A stretch of DNA of 64,000 nucleotides. It comes from Holothuria scabra. Lineage: Eukaryota > Echinodermata > Holothuroidea > Aspidochirotida > Holothuriidae. The DNA lies in the NCBI GenBank assembly GCA_037179385.1, contig CM074195.1, positions 27,813,722 to 27,877,721 of the forward strand, read 5' to 3'. The translations under genes and the position numbers were made by a program. The notes below the pieces were generated by a model, which worked only from the letters and a program-made list of their open reading frames with translations, had not been told where the DNA came from and ran no database searches. This document shows, piece after piece, positions 34,930 to 47,860 of the stretch; the stretch's first letter is position 1, and each line of letters starts with the position of its first letter.

Positions 34930-35960
34930 GACTGGCAAAATTTGAGGCGCATTTAGGGGGCCCAACTTTTGGACTTCATTTTTAACAGATATTTAAAAAT
35001 CTTGTTTTGAAGAAAGTTCAGACAAAATTTTGTATTTTTGTAATGACCATTAAATAAAGGGATGTTCATTGAAGAATCTACCTTTCAGATGGGTAGAAAC
35101 GAACAAAAATTCCTGGGCGACTTAAATTTGTTTAGGGCTATGCATTTTATTGTAGCCTACGAACTAAGGCCCTCAAACGAAAGTGGAAATTTTTCCCCGA
35201 AAATTTAGCCTTTTAAACAAATATTTCAAAATCAAAAATTTTTACTGGAGAAGTTTCAATATTCAATGAAAGAAATATTTTTTTGTATACTAAGTTGAAA
35301 TTAAAACATTTATGGTGTTTGTAAAGTTATCTGCCTTTCAAGAGAAAAATTAAGTAAAATTTGGGGTGACTTAAGTTGTCTTTGGTTTTTATTGCACGGA
35401 ATATACACCGAAACTGGGAAATTTTCCGACATATTTTGCCTTTTTTACCAAAATATTTGAAATCTGGAGCTTATATTGGAGAGAAAATTGTAATTTTATG
35501 ACAGATTTGGGGGTTTTATCGAAGAATGTAACCTTCTGTAATGTGAAAAATCAAGTAGGTCGACATGGCGAGGTTTATTGGGGTTACTTAATATTATCAT
35601 CATGCAGATGTAAGACTTTTTGACGATATTGGAACATTTCCACAAAACAGTTTTGCTTCCTCTTAATGAAAATGTACTGAGATTATATATATTGAAGGAA
35701 TTTATGGGAGGAAATTTGAAAATATGGTTTTAACTGTAGACTAAGGATAATTGAAAAAATAGTCTTTATTGATGATTAAACTGCTAAAGTTTATATGGGC
35801 AAAATCAAAACTGAAGTTTGCCTAGGTTGCATATATTTTCATGCGGTGAAAGTGAAAAATGCTGTGACTTTCTTTTCAGAATGTTTGAAAATCTGGAGTT
35901 TATTTTGAAAACATGAATGAGATTTTGCCGGTTTAAAGAAACGTTATTTTCCTATTCTCT
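34930..35960. repeat. Highly diverged tandem repeat, ~200-255 bp period
   Basis: Blocks with similar order recur. GAAGAATCTACCTTTCAG (35070), AAAGTTATCTGCCTTTCAAG (35325) and GAAGAATGTAACCTTCTG (35522) are each followed by GACTTAA/TTACTTAA and later by AAATATTT-AAATC words. Divergence is high and unit borders are uncertain. Confidence 0.4.
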
Positions 35961-36108
35961 GCCAATTGGAAAAACAATCTGCAGAATTCTGAACAAAAAT
36001 AAAGATATACATAAAAAGAAAAAGAATAACTAAAAAAATATTGACAGCACTTTTCCATATCCGCTTTGTGTTTTTTGGCTTTGTCTAGTTCTGTAATTTT
36101 AAATTTTG

Positions 36109-36290
36109 CACTCTAAAAAATGAGTTTAGCAATTAAACACTTATTTTTCCCACACTTTGTGGAAACGTTCAGTTTATAAATGCTAAAATTATTAAGCTAT
36201 GAAACCCTAAATGTTTAGCAATTAAACTTGTTTAAAAGCAAAGTGTTTAAGACTTAGACACGTATGTTAAGCATATTAAAACTGAAAGGT
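36109..36290. mobile_element. Possible word-rich MITE, CACTCTAAAAA end
   Basis: Starts CACTCTAAAAAATGAG and repeats TTTAGCAATTAAAC-like words. The right end is not identified. Confidence 0.4.
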
Positions 36291-36440
36291 ATTTTGGCAT
36301 CTCCTTTGAACTGTGAATTGGGGTTCGAAAGGTGCAATATTAAGCATAGGCGTACGGGAGTAATTTTCTATGTGGGGGCAAGAGCATTTTTGCCCGAATA
36401 ATATCACCTTTTATCATGTTTTGCTCATGTTTTGCCCGAA

Positions 36441-36727
36441 TTGACCAATTGCTTTTGCGCGATTAATAACAAACAATATGTAGGCAAAACCGAAACTCGA
36501 TTCAGTAACAGTAGGTCAGAAATGAACAACTTTTTTGAAAACACTCAGGCAACACGTCTCCCTTACACCTTACATTTCAACTGGGCTAACCACTCAATAG
36601 AAAACGTCAGTGTCACTGGTATAGAATCTGTCACAAAAAATCGCGCACTGTCATACTCCACAGGGAATCATTTTGGATAAACAAACTCCACACATTTCAT
36701 CCCCACGGAATCAATGTTGATAGATAA
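36441..36727 (+). pseudogene. PLE-A: GIY-YIG endonuclease fragment
   Basis: Penelope-like elements encode RT fused to a GIY-YIG nuclease that nicks target DNA. This piece encodes NNKQYVGKTETRFSNSRSEM, the YVG half of the motif followed by the conserved Arg, then LHFNWANHSIENVSVTGIES. After a frameshift it ends with WINKLHTFHPHGINVDR and a stop. The final W..L.T..P.GIN block is typical of PLE endonuclease C-termini. The RT and the first half of the nuclease are missing. A 3' UTR with a (CA)n tract at 36773-36792 and a ribozyme-like hairpin follow. Confidence 0.75.
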
Positions 36728-36958
36728 CCATCATACTCCATGCGAATCCGACACAGCGCACTTCACATACATACACACACACACACACACAATTCACTCA
36801 CAAACCACTTCGACGCAAACTAAAACGCAACATCTACATGTAAGTCCTATATAATTTTTCTTTTCCAAAATCTTCGATACATTTTTAATTTCTTGATACT
36901 TATACTATTAAAATAGGCCTAGCACTAAAACATTCATTTTTTTTCATGATTTCAGAAC

Positions 36959-36987
36959 CTGATGAAGGCCAAATGGCCGAAAGCTTT
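36959..36987 (+). ncRNA. Hammerhead-ribozyme-like motif of PLE-A
   Basis: CTGATGA (36959-36965), a 4-bp stem GGCC/GGCC with loop AAAT (36967-36978), GAAA (36979-36982), then the four-base palindrome AGCT and T. This is the order of a hammerhead core with a minimal helix III. Helix I next to the core is poor, but TTTCAG upstream and CTGAAA downstream can pair. Probably decayed. Confidence 0.6.
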
Positions 36988-37110
36988 TAAATAAAAGTAA
37001 CAGACTGAAAGCGACGCCCTATCTCCCATCTTTGAACTTTATTTCTTACGCATATATAGTATGGAGGAGAATCGATTGCGTTTTGGACATATGGGAACAT
37101 TTCTTTCATT

Positions 37111-37128
37111 TATATATATATATATATA
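37111..37128. repeat. (TA)n microsatellite
   Basis: Short TA tract at the 3' edge of PLE-A. Confidence 0.85.
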
Positions 37129-37589
37129 CCACTAAATCATACCTTAGGCGGACATTCGTTAAAATGAGACCTTAGAAGCACACATATTAAAATCACATAT
37201 TTGAATATATTTGCATATACGAGTCATTGAAATTTATAATTAAAATACCATAAGAGTCTTGCATAACGGTCATAACTTATAGTATTTGTCTTTTAAGTAA
37301 ATTGCCTATGAAGAACATTAAATTAAATAAACAAAATATTACATAATAATATTCCACTGGTGTACTATACGCAGTGCGTTTTGTGTACGGTTTTCACACA
37401 GTAACGCAATGCTAAGGGCCATACAACTATTTCATAGGTATCAAAATTTTTTAAACTAGCATGAGCACAAGGGGACAAATTATGATGCAAACATTAGCTG
37501 GACTCCAAAATGTCTGCCTAAAGTATGATGTTCACCTAAGGTGCCGTTTCAGACGACTTTATGTCCACCTAAGGTAGGATTTAGGCAAA

Positions 37590-37655
37590 TATATATATAT
37601 ATATATATATCTATATATATATATCTATATATATATATATCTATATATATATTTA

Positions 37656-37696
<41 letters not shown>
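37590..37696. repeat. (TA)n microsatellite, 3' border of PLE-B
   Basis: TA tract with a few CTATA and TTTATA interruptions. Confidence 0.9.
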
Positions 37697-37700
<4 letters not shown>

Positions 37701-37881
37701 GATAACAAGAAACATGCACAAAACACACGGCATACTGTTAAAACGATCTGAAATTTTATTAAAATACTGAAGATAAAGATCGTGTCAAATCTTCTGAGGA
37801 AACAAGATATTTAAAACGGTAAAGAGTTCAAAACTTAAAAGTTTTAAAACGGCAAAGCTCAGATGTTAAAAACGCACTACG

Positions 37882-37910
37882 TTTCGGGGAGATACACTCC
37901 CCTTGCTCAC
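37882..37910 (-). ncRNA. Hammerhead-like motif of PLE-B
   Basis: On the minus strand GTGAGCA (expected CTGANGA, two core changes), a 6-bp stem GGGGAG/CTCCCC, then GAAAC and the palindrome ACGT followed by A. Helix I is present: GCAC directly before the core pairs with GTGC directly after the predicted cleavage site. It sits in the PLE-B 3' UTR. Confidence 0.55.
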
Positions 37911-37941
37911 GTGCTAAGAAATAACAGTAATGGAAAAAGTA

Positions 37942-38739
37942 CTAGCTATTAGGCAATGCTCTATTGAGGCTTACATCTTTTACGTTAAGACCTATAGGGG
38001 CAAGAGTATTCAACCGGTAAATCCATTTCAATTCAACCTCCTCCCTAGTTTTCTTATTATTGTTACGTAGCTTTTCGATACCTATTAATTCGAAATTTTT
38101 ACACACCGTAAAATGCTTACCAATGGGAGCTTTACCTTTTCTAAACTGTCGGTGACCCCTTTGTCTACTTCTAAGCTCTAATCCCGTTTCTCCCACATAC
38201 TGCTTATGGCAATCCAAACAATTAATCAAGTAGATTACGCCTTTGGTGGTACAGGTTAAATACCCCCTCACCTGGAAATTCTGACCTGTATGAAAACTTT
38301 GAACGGCAGAAGTTTCACGTAAGACAATACAGGTGACACACCTTTTATCGTGTGTCTTGAAATAACCTCTATTCTCTGCATTATGACGTATTTTAGCTTT
38401 TACCAGTAAAGATTTTAAATTAGGAGGTTGTCTGTAAACTACTAGGGGCGGGTTAGAAAAACTTTTATTCAAGGTGGGGGACGATTTAAGAATATGAAAA
38501 TGCTTCTTAATAATATTGTTTAGGGGAGGTAACCTTGGGTTACGGGTAACAACCGGGGGGGGGGGGGCATTAAAACTCCTCCTAGCACAAATGGAACGGT
38601 TACGGTTGAGAAGCGTCCTTCTCGGAACAGTACAGGCTTTATTCACCTTCTCTGTAACAATACTCGTGGGATACCCTCTTTCAATCAGATTACTTTTAAG
38701 GGTATTAAGGTTTTTTGAGCAGATTCTTCTGTAGAACAA
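37942..38739 (-). pseudogene. PLE-B thumb, linker and GIY-YIG endonuclease
   Basis: A 265-residue open frame. RRICSKNLNTLKSNLIERGY is the end of the RT thumb; LPPLNNIIKKHFHILKSSP and VVYRQPPNLKSLLVKAKIR are the conserved PLE linker. The nuclease follows with paired cysteines (CVTC), GVIYLINCLDCHKQYVGETG (GIY and YVG elements), RSRQRGHRQF (catalytic Arg and conserved His) and GKHF. The E-to-W block EEVELKWIYRLNTLAPIGLN contains the metal-binding Glu. All the catalytic positions look intact in this segment; only the RT part is broken. Confidence 0.88.
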
Positions 38740-39801
<1,062 letters not shown>

Positions 39802-39854
39802 ACTCCACCCTTTGTCGGTCCATGCTCCACGCTTTGTCGGTCCATGTTTCGTTT

Positions 39855-40129
39855 TGGTCGATAGCAATGACACGTAAATTTTTGATACAATGATGAGGAA
39901 AATTTAAATGGTTTGCAACAGGTTGTTCAACCTTTTTGGTTTTAATTGCTGACCTGTGCTGTGTCATTCTCATTCGAAGAGTAATTTTAAATTCTCTGAC
40001 ATACTGCACGCCACATAAATTGCAGTATATGAGATAAATGACATTTTTGGAAAGACAATTAATTTCTTGTCTAATTTGGAAGGTGCGTGCATTTTGATTG
40101 CTCTGGAAGCCTTTAGTGGAGTCAACCAA
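39855..40129 (-). pseudogene. PLE-C GIY-YIG endonuclease fragment
   Basis: Encodes NVIYLIYCNLCGVQYVREFK, with YLIYCNLC and QYVRE in place of [36 protein letters not shown]. This is the first two thirds of a PLE GIY-YIG domain. The YVG glycine is changed to Arg and the C-terminal Glu/W block is missing at the truncation. Confidence 0.78.
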
Positions 40130-40186
40130 GGCGTACGTTTTGCAGTTGGAAGGGCAAGGTGAACAACCAAAATTTACGTTGTTTTC

Positions 40187-41266
40187 CTAGACTGAGGCTT
40201 TGTCCTGGAATTTTTCCCGAACCAAAATGTCCCATAAATTTGAATGCCGCCTGAAGGCAACAACGGGGGATTGGGGAAAGATAGACCTTAGGGGATCGGT
40301 ACTCTGAAGTGTGGGCATATGCTTTTTAAGGAATTTGGCTAGTGGTGGTAGACGGGGATGGTACTCAGTTACCAACGGCACTCTGTCGGAATTGCGCTGA
40401 CGAGTTTTGTACGTCAGAGTTTGCGAGCGAGTTTTTGTTTTTTGCCTTTTTGATGGCATTCCCAATTGAACCCCGAAATACTGCCGGTTACGGAGGTAAC
40501 CAGATAGTTCCTTTGCCCAAGTGTCAAAATCTGTTTCACAGGAACAGGTGCGTTTTATGCGGGGTGCTTGACTGTACGGAATGTTTTTGGTGCAGTGCGG
40601 AGGATGGCAACTGCTGGGTAAAAGGTAGTGTGCTTGTCCGTTGGTTTGTTGAACAAGTCTGTTTTGAGTGAACCATTTGCTATGGTTACAGTGGTGTCCA
40701 GGAAGTGGACACTGGACCTGGAATGTTCGGCCGTAAATTTGATGGTGGGATGGAACAAATTTATGTTCTCAATAAAAATTTTTAGACAGTCTTCGGCGTG
40801 GGGTCAGAGCATGAAGATGCCGTTTATGAAACGTAACCACATCTGTGGTTTCAAATTTTTTCGAGACAGAAATTTTTGCTCGAAGTTGCCCATAAACAAG
40901 TTAACATATGAGGGAGCCATTTTGGTTCCCATGGCTGTACCATGAATTTGGATGATCACCAAACATGAGATTGTTGTTGGTCAGAATCAGATGCATGAGT
41001 TCGCCTAGGTCTTTCTTGGTGGGAGTTTTGCCCTGAATCGGATTGAAGGCGTTGGTGCAAGCGGAGATACCTTCCTCATTCGGTACGTTTGTGTACAACA
41101 AGGACACGTCAAGAGTGGCCCGAATTTTGTCCGGCGGGAGATTTTTGATCTTCCCAATTTTGCGGATGAAGTCCGTAGTGTCCTGAACGTAGGAGGGGAG
41201 GGTTGGAACCAGGGGTTGGATGAGCAGGTCAACAAATTTTGAAATTTTTTTCCGTGGCAGTCCCAT
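40187..41266 (-). pseudogene. PLE-C reverse transcriptase palm, thumb and linker
   Basis: In broken frames: NLPPDKIRATLDVSLLYTNV, GTKMAPSYVNLFMGNFEQKF, WLRFINGIFML, then FHPTIKFTAEHSRSSVHFLD and KTDLFNKPTDKHTTFYP. The linker block is YHPRLPPLAKFLKKHMPTL. The catalytic site, expected as RYIDDIF, reads RFINGIF, so both aspartates are lost. Confidence 0.78.
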
Positions 41267-41949
41267 TGCCGGAAATAATAGGTCTGCCCGGACTACCCGT
41301 TTTGTGAATTTTGGGCAGAAAATAGAAACGGCCTGGTTTAGGATCTACCTGGAGGAGATTCGGGCCGGTTTCAGAGTCAATAGAGCCGTTGCGAACCATC
41401 TTTTTGATGGACGCCTCCACTTTCTTCGCAATTTCCGAAGTGGGATCTGAGTCTAGACGTCTGTAGAGGTCGGGATTGCCAAGTAATCTGAGGGCTTCTT
41501 CCCTGTAACATTAAGTCCCCATTGCAACAATCGCATAACCTTTGTCGGCCAGCTTGATAACAATATCGTCACGATGCCATAGACTTCGAATGGCCTGACG
41601 TTCACTTTTTGTGAGATTGTCGCGGAAATCTGTGGAAGGGGTGTGGTTTTTCACATTATCTTAAATGGCCGAAATAAATGATTCCAGCTGCGGACAACGC
41701 CCCTTTGGTACGTTCCAGGTGCTTTTTGGTTTAAATTGATACGATATATCGTTGTCCGGTGGTGAATTAAGGCCGTCTTCGTCAGCAAAATACTCCCGAC
41801 GGCGCAATCGTCGGAAGAACTCTTTCATTTCTAGCGATAATTTCTACCTTGGTTTGGGGCAAAAATTGAGTCCCTTAGAGAGAAATTTAATTTCTCCTTC
41901 AGAAAGCTGACACGATATGGTTACAACCACGGTGGTGGCGGTGGAAGTC

Positions 41950-41950
<1 letters not shown>

Positions 41951-42023
<73 letters not shown>

Positions 42024-42028
42024 CATAC

Positions 42029-42094
<66 letters not shown>
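41951..42094. repeat. (TA)n microsatellite, 5' border of PLE-C
   Basis: TA tract with TTTATA, ACATACATACAT and GTATA interruptions. Confidence 0.93.
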
Positions 42095-42100
<6 letters not shown>

Positions 42101-42109
42101 TTCACTAAT

Positions 42110-42475
42110 TCCGCACTTAGGGGGAAAGTTGTTGTTGAAAAGTCGACATTAAGGGGAAAAAATTTGGGGCGCGAAATATAAGTTTCGTCGTAACGTTTCT
42201 ACACACTTTTTCTATAAGGATACGTAAACGGACAAGGGCGCCCTCCTAGATTTACAAAGTAGATGCAATTACTTCAAAGTTGTCAAATTTACGGACACCT
42301 AGCTGTTAATACGAACGGATGGCTGGCCATTGAAATAACGTTGTTTATATTTTTGGACGTTAGGGCGAACACTTTTTCTTATGTATTTCATTGTTTTTTT
42401 TCGCCCTAAGTTAGCGCAGATATAACAATTTCCCCCTAAAGTGGGGTTTCCACTTGGGGGACAATGCGGATAATC
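42110..42475. mobile_element. Possible MITE with CCGCA...TTAGGGGGAAA ends
   Basis: Left end TTCCGCACTTAGGGGGAAAG and right end, read in complement, ATCCGCATTGTCCCCC followed by CTTTAGGGGGAAATTGTT. The ends are inverted but differ by a 26-bp indel. There is no coding sequence inside. Tentative. Confidence 0.4.
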
Positions 42476-42956
42476 CTACCATTAGGGAGACAAAAAGGTA
42501 TATCTAGTTTATTTACTATATTTCCATATATGGGCATATAAAAAATTTAACAAAAATACCAGTAACTATTGATGATGCCCTTTAACCTCTGATAGTGTAT
42601 ATTTTGCTATATCTTTATCACACAAGTTGTAATAAAATAAACAAAAAAATTAAATACATTTAAGTATATGTGAGTCCGCCAAGTATGCATATACATACAA
42701 CACACCGTACATGACACCTGTATTTCAATGGTAAATAACATCGCCACTGGTGTATACTTGCAGACTACATAGTGGCTGAGTAAAGAGGAAGCCAAACCGC
42801 TACCATAGAGATAGGAAACGGTTCGGTAGAATGTAGAAAAGAAGCTCAAAAAAAGGTGAGGAACTTAGGAGACATCGATATGTCTCCTAAGACTGAATAT
42901 GTCTCCCAAATATACCGATTATAACGACTATTGTCTCCCAAATGCACAATTTAGGT
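42476..42956. other. Unassigned sequence
   Basis: Contains several TGTCTCC / GGAGACA words near 42865-42945, possibly another MITE edge; no gene. Confidence 0.45.
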
Positions 42957-43041
42957 AAATATATATATATATATATATATATCCGCTCAGAATTGAGCAC
43001 TCTGTCCAGTCTTGTTTTTTGGGCAATTATTTGTATTTGTA

Positions 43042-43109
<68 letters not shown>

Positions 43110-43110
43110 A
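42957..43110. repeat. Two (TA)n microsatellites
   Basis: TA tracts at 42957-42982 and 43037-43108 separated by about 55 bp. Confidence 0.9.
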
Positions 43111-45850
43111 TTTATAAACATGTAGTTTGCTATTCCCTCGTAAAAGAGTCTGTAAGAATAAAGCCGTACACCTGACCTTTTCACCCAGATTACGTGATTT
43201 TTGTTACTTTGATAGGTATTTCGTGTTATTTTCTGTAAACAAAAGACACCAACGTTTTCTATTATGACGGTTTAAAATAGCTGCTCTTGCCATCTGTTTT
43301 TCAAAATATGCGTCACAAACAAACCTGACAATCGTTAGATTCATTACGAAAAGCAGTGGCTTAGCAAGGGATCATGGCCGTGTGTAACCTTTTCTCAAAA
43401 GCGGGGCAAATGGGTGAACATTTTCCCTCAAAAATAAATTCAATACGCATATTTCCGAAAAGTGTGTGTGTGCAGGGAATCTGTTCCCTACCCTAATCGA
43501 CGTCCATGGGTAGAATTGACAGCCCCGGGCTAGTAAATTCTTTGTTAGTACCCCTAAAAGAGTGTTTTTCCCTGGGAGGATACGAGTGGAAGAGTCCAAT
43601 CGTTGCTGATGTACGATTGTGTAGATCATACCAGCATTTCAGAGTTACTACATGGTTAGATGAACAATGACGCTATATTTTCTGTCAAGAGTAAAATTTA
43701 TCTTTATATTATATTGCGCATGAAATTATATTGCGAATTTTATGCTGTGTGTGACTTTCTCTAGGAACAGGGGAAATGGATATCACTTTCCCATCTATGA
43801 GATCTTGTTTAAGGCATACACCATTTGTGTTCAAAACTGTTTCTATGTAAAAAAAATCCAGTTTACTTTACTAAACTACTTGAAAAATTTACAAATTTCT
43901 CGAGTCCTTCACCGAAAATCATGGAAAATTAGTTGCCCCTATTGGACATTCGTAGACCTAAACTTTGTCCTAAAGAAGCGAATCGCCTTTTAAATCATGA
44001 AAACACGTAAAGACGTACTGGAAGAAATTTTAAAAGGGGGGGGGGTGGGTGTTTGCCTTGAAAATCTTGTAACCTTTTTGTCGTGTTGACTGTTGTCCCG
44101 CTGCCCGCCCCACTGCCTACTAAACTACCCTCCTTCCCTGATAAATACAATTTTCAGTGTCCTGATATTAGCATTTTCCCTGCTCCGGGTGAGTTGAAGC
44201 CTCCTATGTACACACATAACCTCCTACCAAACGGCAATCAAAAAATGAAAGAAAGACCTTCTAAGTATATTGACCATCGTTGAAAGAACTAATTGACCCT
44301 TCCTAGAAAAATAAGTATTTGTAGAAAGGAAGCTATAACATGTAGAATAGAACTAATGCATATGATATCACAATGCGAAAAGTAACGTGCACTCATTTGA
44401 ATTAATCCAACATTAACAAATGCAAACATCTAATTGGTCAACTAATGAGTTTGCCGAGTAAGTCTTCCACTCAGGTTTGACGAATTCTACTGCGTGCGCG
44501 TGCGGCCCATAGCACCATGTATGTTCCACACAAAGTTCAGTGGTCGAATTCGTGTTTTATTGTTATTCCTACAAATAACGTCAGCGTGAAGTCAATGCTT
44601 AACGTATGTAGACATCGCTGAGAAATCTTTTACCAGCATTTTTATTACTCAGGAAAATGACTTCCTACGTTTCCTACCATCCGTCCCCTAGTCTGGCGAA
44701 AACTTTAAAACGATTGAAGGCTATTCAAAGAGATTGCTGCAGGTACAACATTTGAAAAGGCATTCGGTATGTCTCCTCAATTGTTGCTCTTTCTGGATTC
44801 ATAATTGTGACTTTTTGCAAAATTCAATATTTTTATTAAAAAAAATTAACAAAAGGAGTGGTAATATTCCCTGTTCATTACGAAATACGACACACCAGAC
44901 TGCTTCACAAAGCCTGAATATGAACCATTGTTCTTCTGCAAAGTCTTTAAGAATTATCGAAAGGACAATAAGTAGCTACGGTACCCCACCTTTATTTGTG
45001 CAAGAGATATAATAGGCAAACCAGCAAGTCAATTCGATAGCTCAAATGAAGATTGAAATAGCTGAAGTTCTTTTCCAAAATGAACAGCAATAGTTACCTT
45101 TGCTTGAAAACGTTTTTTTTTTTTTTTTTTTTTTTTTTGTAATGCATTCCTTTGCGCTAGAGTAAAACTATAGAAGTCACTAGCTACCCTGGTGGTCTCC
45201 TTTCAAGAAATGGAATGTTACGAACCCGCCCGTTTATTGTTTACTTTGCATGGACTCCTAAGACTAGGTCTCCTAGAAATATATCTGTCGCATTTATGTG
45301 ATATTTTTACTAACCCAGTTTTTAGCTTAGACTTTGGTTTGGTGATTTGAGCATGAATCTGTTATGTAATGGTTCAATGGTGAGGTGACGCGAATAACTC
45401 CTTTGCATTGCACAAAGGAAAGCATTTAAAACACCTCCCCTATCACATGTAAATGAATAAATCTTGCATGATTTTAAGTACACAAGATTAACCTTTCGAA
45501 CCACTGGAAAGTCTGTAGGGCTTTGACTGAAAGTAATAAACTAACAGTTATGACGCAATGAAAACGAAAAGCCCGAAGTCCGGTTTTTATTACCGCCTAC
45601 TAGTGGTTTTTTTTTATAACATCAAAATTCTTAGTTTACTTCGCACAATATTTTACCGTATTTCACGTACTTACGTCATGAAGTAGGCACAAACACAATG
45701 TACAAGCAGTCATGGAGGCCCTACGTTATACGCGGGGCACGCGTTTGTGTGTCATATAAACTCATATCAATCAAAGAATGGACGAAAGGGTCAAAGTGAC
45801 CTTGTTTCACACTTGGGAGATATAGACCCAGTGATTACCTGATCGCTTTC
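43111..45850. other. Unassigned sequence
   Basis: About 2.7 kb without a supported gene. Features seen are a G-run at 44035-44047 and a poly-T tract at 45112-45139 (possible retroposon tail on the minus strand, no body recognised). Confidence 0.5.
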
Positions 45851-45923
45851 TGAGGTTCTGACTACCAGGACGACTTCATAGCAAGACTGGTAAAGTCTCC
45901 TCAGCGGAAGTCTTTTATTCACA

Positions 45924-46307
45924 ATGGATGTGTCCAGCCTCTACACGTCCATTCCTCATGATGCTGCCTTAACAGCTATCCGTTACTACCTAGAAAAACG
46001 GCGTGATCCCCTAATGCTGACTGACACCTTCCCACGTCTGACGGAACTTGGTCTCACACAAAATTGTTTTCAGTTTAACGGGCGTTTTTTCCGCCAAGTT
46101 AAAAGAGTGGCTATGGGAACCAAAATGGGTCCTTCTGTTGCCTGTTTGACCATGGGTCACTTTGAAGAACAACTATTTTCTCAGTATACCGGGCCCCGAC
46201 CTATACTTTACAAAAGGTATATTGATGATATTGTAGGAGTTGCCACTGGTTCCCGCCTTGATTTAGAAACCTTAATCGACTTTGTTCATTCCTTTTGCCC
46301 TTTATGA
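45924..46307 (+). pseudogene. PLE-D reverse transcriptase palm
   Basis: Encodes MDVSSLYTSIPHDAALTAIR, CFQFNGRFFRQVKRVAMGTK, MGPSVACLTMGHFEEQLF and the catalytic LYKRYIDDIVGVATG with both aspartates. It matches the PLE RT order (LYT(N/S)IP, then GT(K/S)MGP, then YIDDI). The Met start is internal to the RT and is not a real start. Confidence 0.85.
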
Positions 46308-46885
46308 AATTTATCCATTGTATTTCGGACTCATCTGTGGTAATTCTCGACCTTAAACTGTCCATTAACAACCGTACAATTACCCCAAACCTACACTTTA
46401 AGCCAACCGACTCGCATAATTACCTGTTGTACCCTTCCAACCATCCCAAATCCTGCACTCAATCTATCCCTTATTCCCAGCTCCTGAGAGCCAGGCGAAT
46501 ATGTTCGGAGGATTCTGACTTCTCCACTGACTCTGAAGAAATTTTATCCTTTTTTGAAAAACGCCAGTACCCTGCCAAAATCCTCTCTAATGCCCTGCGC
46601 AGAATTCAAGGAACCAACAGAGAGGAAGCCTTGGAGAAAAAGAACAAATCTGGTTCAAATCTACGTATTCCTTTGGTTATTTCATATCACCCTTCGGTTC
46701 GTCCTATTTTACGCGCTATCTACAAAAATGTAGATTCGCTCCGACAAGACCCCTCAACTCGTGATGTTTTCCCGGAACCCCCCATCACTGCTTTTAGAGT
46801 TGAGAAAAATTTAGCCAACCATTTAGTTCGGGCTTCCCACCCACTCAATTCTTTCAATGACACACCCTGGTACATTTCTCTGTAA
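46295..46885 (+). pseudogene. PLE-D thumb and linker
   Basis: Continues the RT in a shifted frame: CISDSSVVILDLKLSINNRT, LHFKPTDSHNYLLYPSNHP, IPYSQLLRARRICSEDSDF. The linker has RIPLVISYHPSVRPILRAIY and DVFPEPPITAFRVEKNL, which are standard PLE blocks. Confidence 0.85.
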
Positions 46886-47262
46886 CCGTCCGAGGTGTAA
46901 TACATGCCCAGGTGTTGGCAAACACGACCTCATCAACATTTCAGGCCCCAACGGCAATAGCTTCGTTGTCAAACAAAGATTCTCCTGCATTTCCTCTAAT
47001 GTAGTTTATATTTTAGCCTGTGGGAGATGTAACTCGTCGCGGATCGTGTCACCGAGCACCTTAGGTCCATCAAACAGAATCTTCATGGATACCCGGTGGC
47101 TGCACATTTCAATCCCCCTTCACCTTGTTCAATACAGCATTTGACCGTCACGGCAGCTGTAATGTGCCGCGGCTCCGATCGTGACGCCTTAGTGCTGAAA
47201 ACCGACTGATCATGAGGCTAGGTACTCTCGCTCCACACGGCCTTAGAATTGACCTTTTGTAA
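46857..47262 (+). pseudogene. PLE-D GIY-YIG endonuclease with internal deletion
   Basis: CNRPRCNTC and FSCISSNVVYILACGRCN give the zinc-binding-like cysteines and the GIY half. The frame then shifts to ADRVTEHLRSIKQNLHGYPV and AAHFNPPSPCSIQHLTVTAA, and the C-terminal block reads RLGTLAPHGLRIDLL before TAA. The residues that should carry Y(I/V)GETG between ACGRCN and ADRV are missing, so a catalytic element is deleted. Confidence 0.8.
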
Positions 47263-47569
47263 TATTCACCCCCTTTTTGATACCAGTTTTTTACTCCTTT
47301 TACACTTACCCGTTCGTGCTCATTTTTTACTGTTTAGGCCTTATTATTTTTTTCCGGACCTAGTTTCTGTCTACTGTTTTCCTTTTTTTTTCCGACCATG
47401 TTCGGTTTTTACGTGCACTTTTTCATCAACAACGCTCTTTTTCTTTTTTTGATTTGTGTTTCATCCTTCGCACTTATGTTTTCTGACAGTAACTTTCGTC
47501 CGGTTCTGTTTTTACAGCGATCGCTTCGGATTTGATGTTTGTCGTGTCCAATTGTTACTGTTGGTTGTT

Positions 47570-47640
47570 CAATTTGTTTTTGCCAGCTGAAGAAGGGTTT
47601 ACACCCGAAACGTCGAGGAGTTTTCCGCAAACTTTTAAGC
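47570..47640 (+). ncRNA. Hammerhead-like motif of PLE-D
   Basis: CTGAAGA (47587-47593) fits the CTGANGA core exactly. A 4-bp stem GGGT/ACCC with loop TTAC, then GAA, the palindrome ACGT and C (a canonical GTC-type site) follow at 47607-47614. Helix I next to the core is weak; TTTGC upstream pairs with GCAAA about 15 nt downstream. The self-complementary helix III suggests action as a dimer, if active. Confidence 0.65.
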
Positions 47641-47676
47641 ACTTTTTACTACCTCTTTCCGACACACACACACATA

Positions 47677-47860
<184 letters not shown>

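Larger units (their letters stand above)
45851..47685 (+). mobile_element. PLE-D: Penelope-like element, 5' truncated
   Basis: Encodes the RT palm with an intact active site, then thumb, linker and a damaged GIY-YIG nuclease, with a stop at 47262. A ~400-nt pyrimidine-rich 3' UTR with a hammerhead-like hairpin follows and the element ends at (CACACA)(TA)n near 47662-47686. The fingers part of the RT is missing. At least three frame changes (near 46300, 46870 and 47035) and one small deletion make it inactive. Confidence 0.87.

Noticed and set aside
36773..36792. CRISPR or regular array.
   Set aside because: Simple (CA)n repeat in a PLE 3' UTR; the genome is eukaryotic and no array with spacers is seen anywhere.
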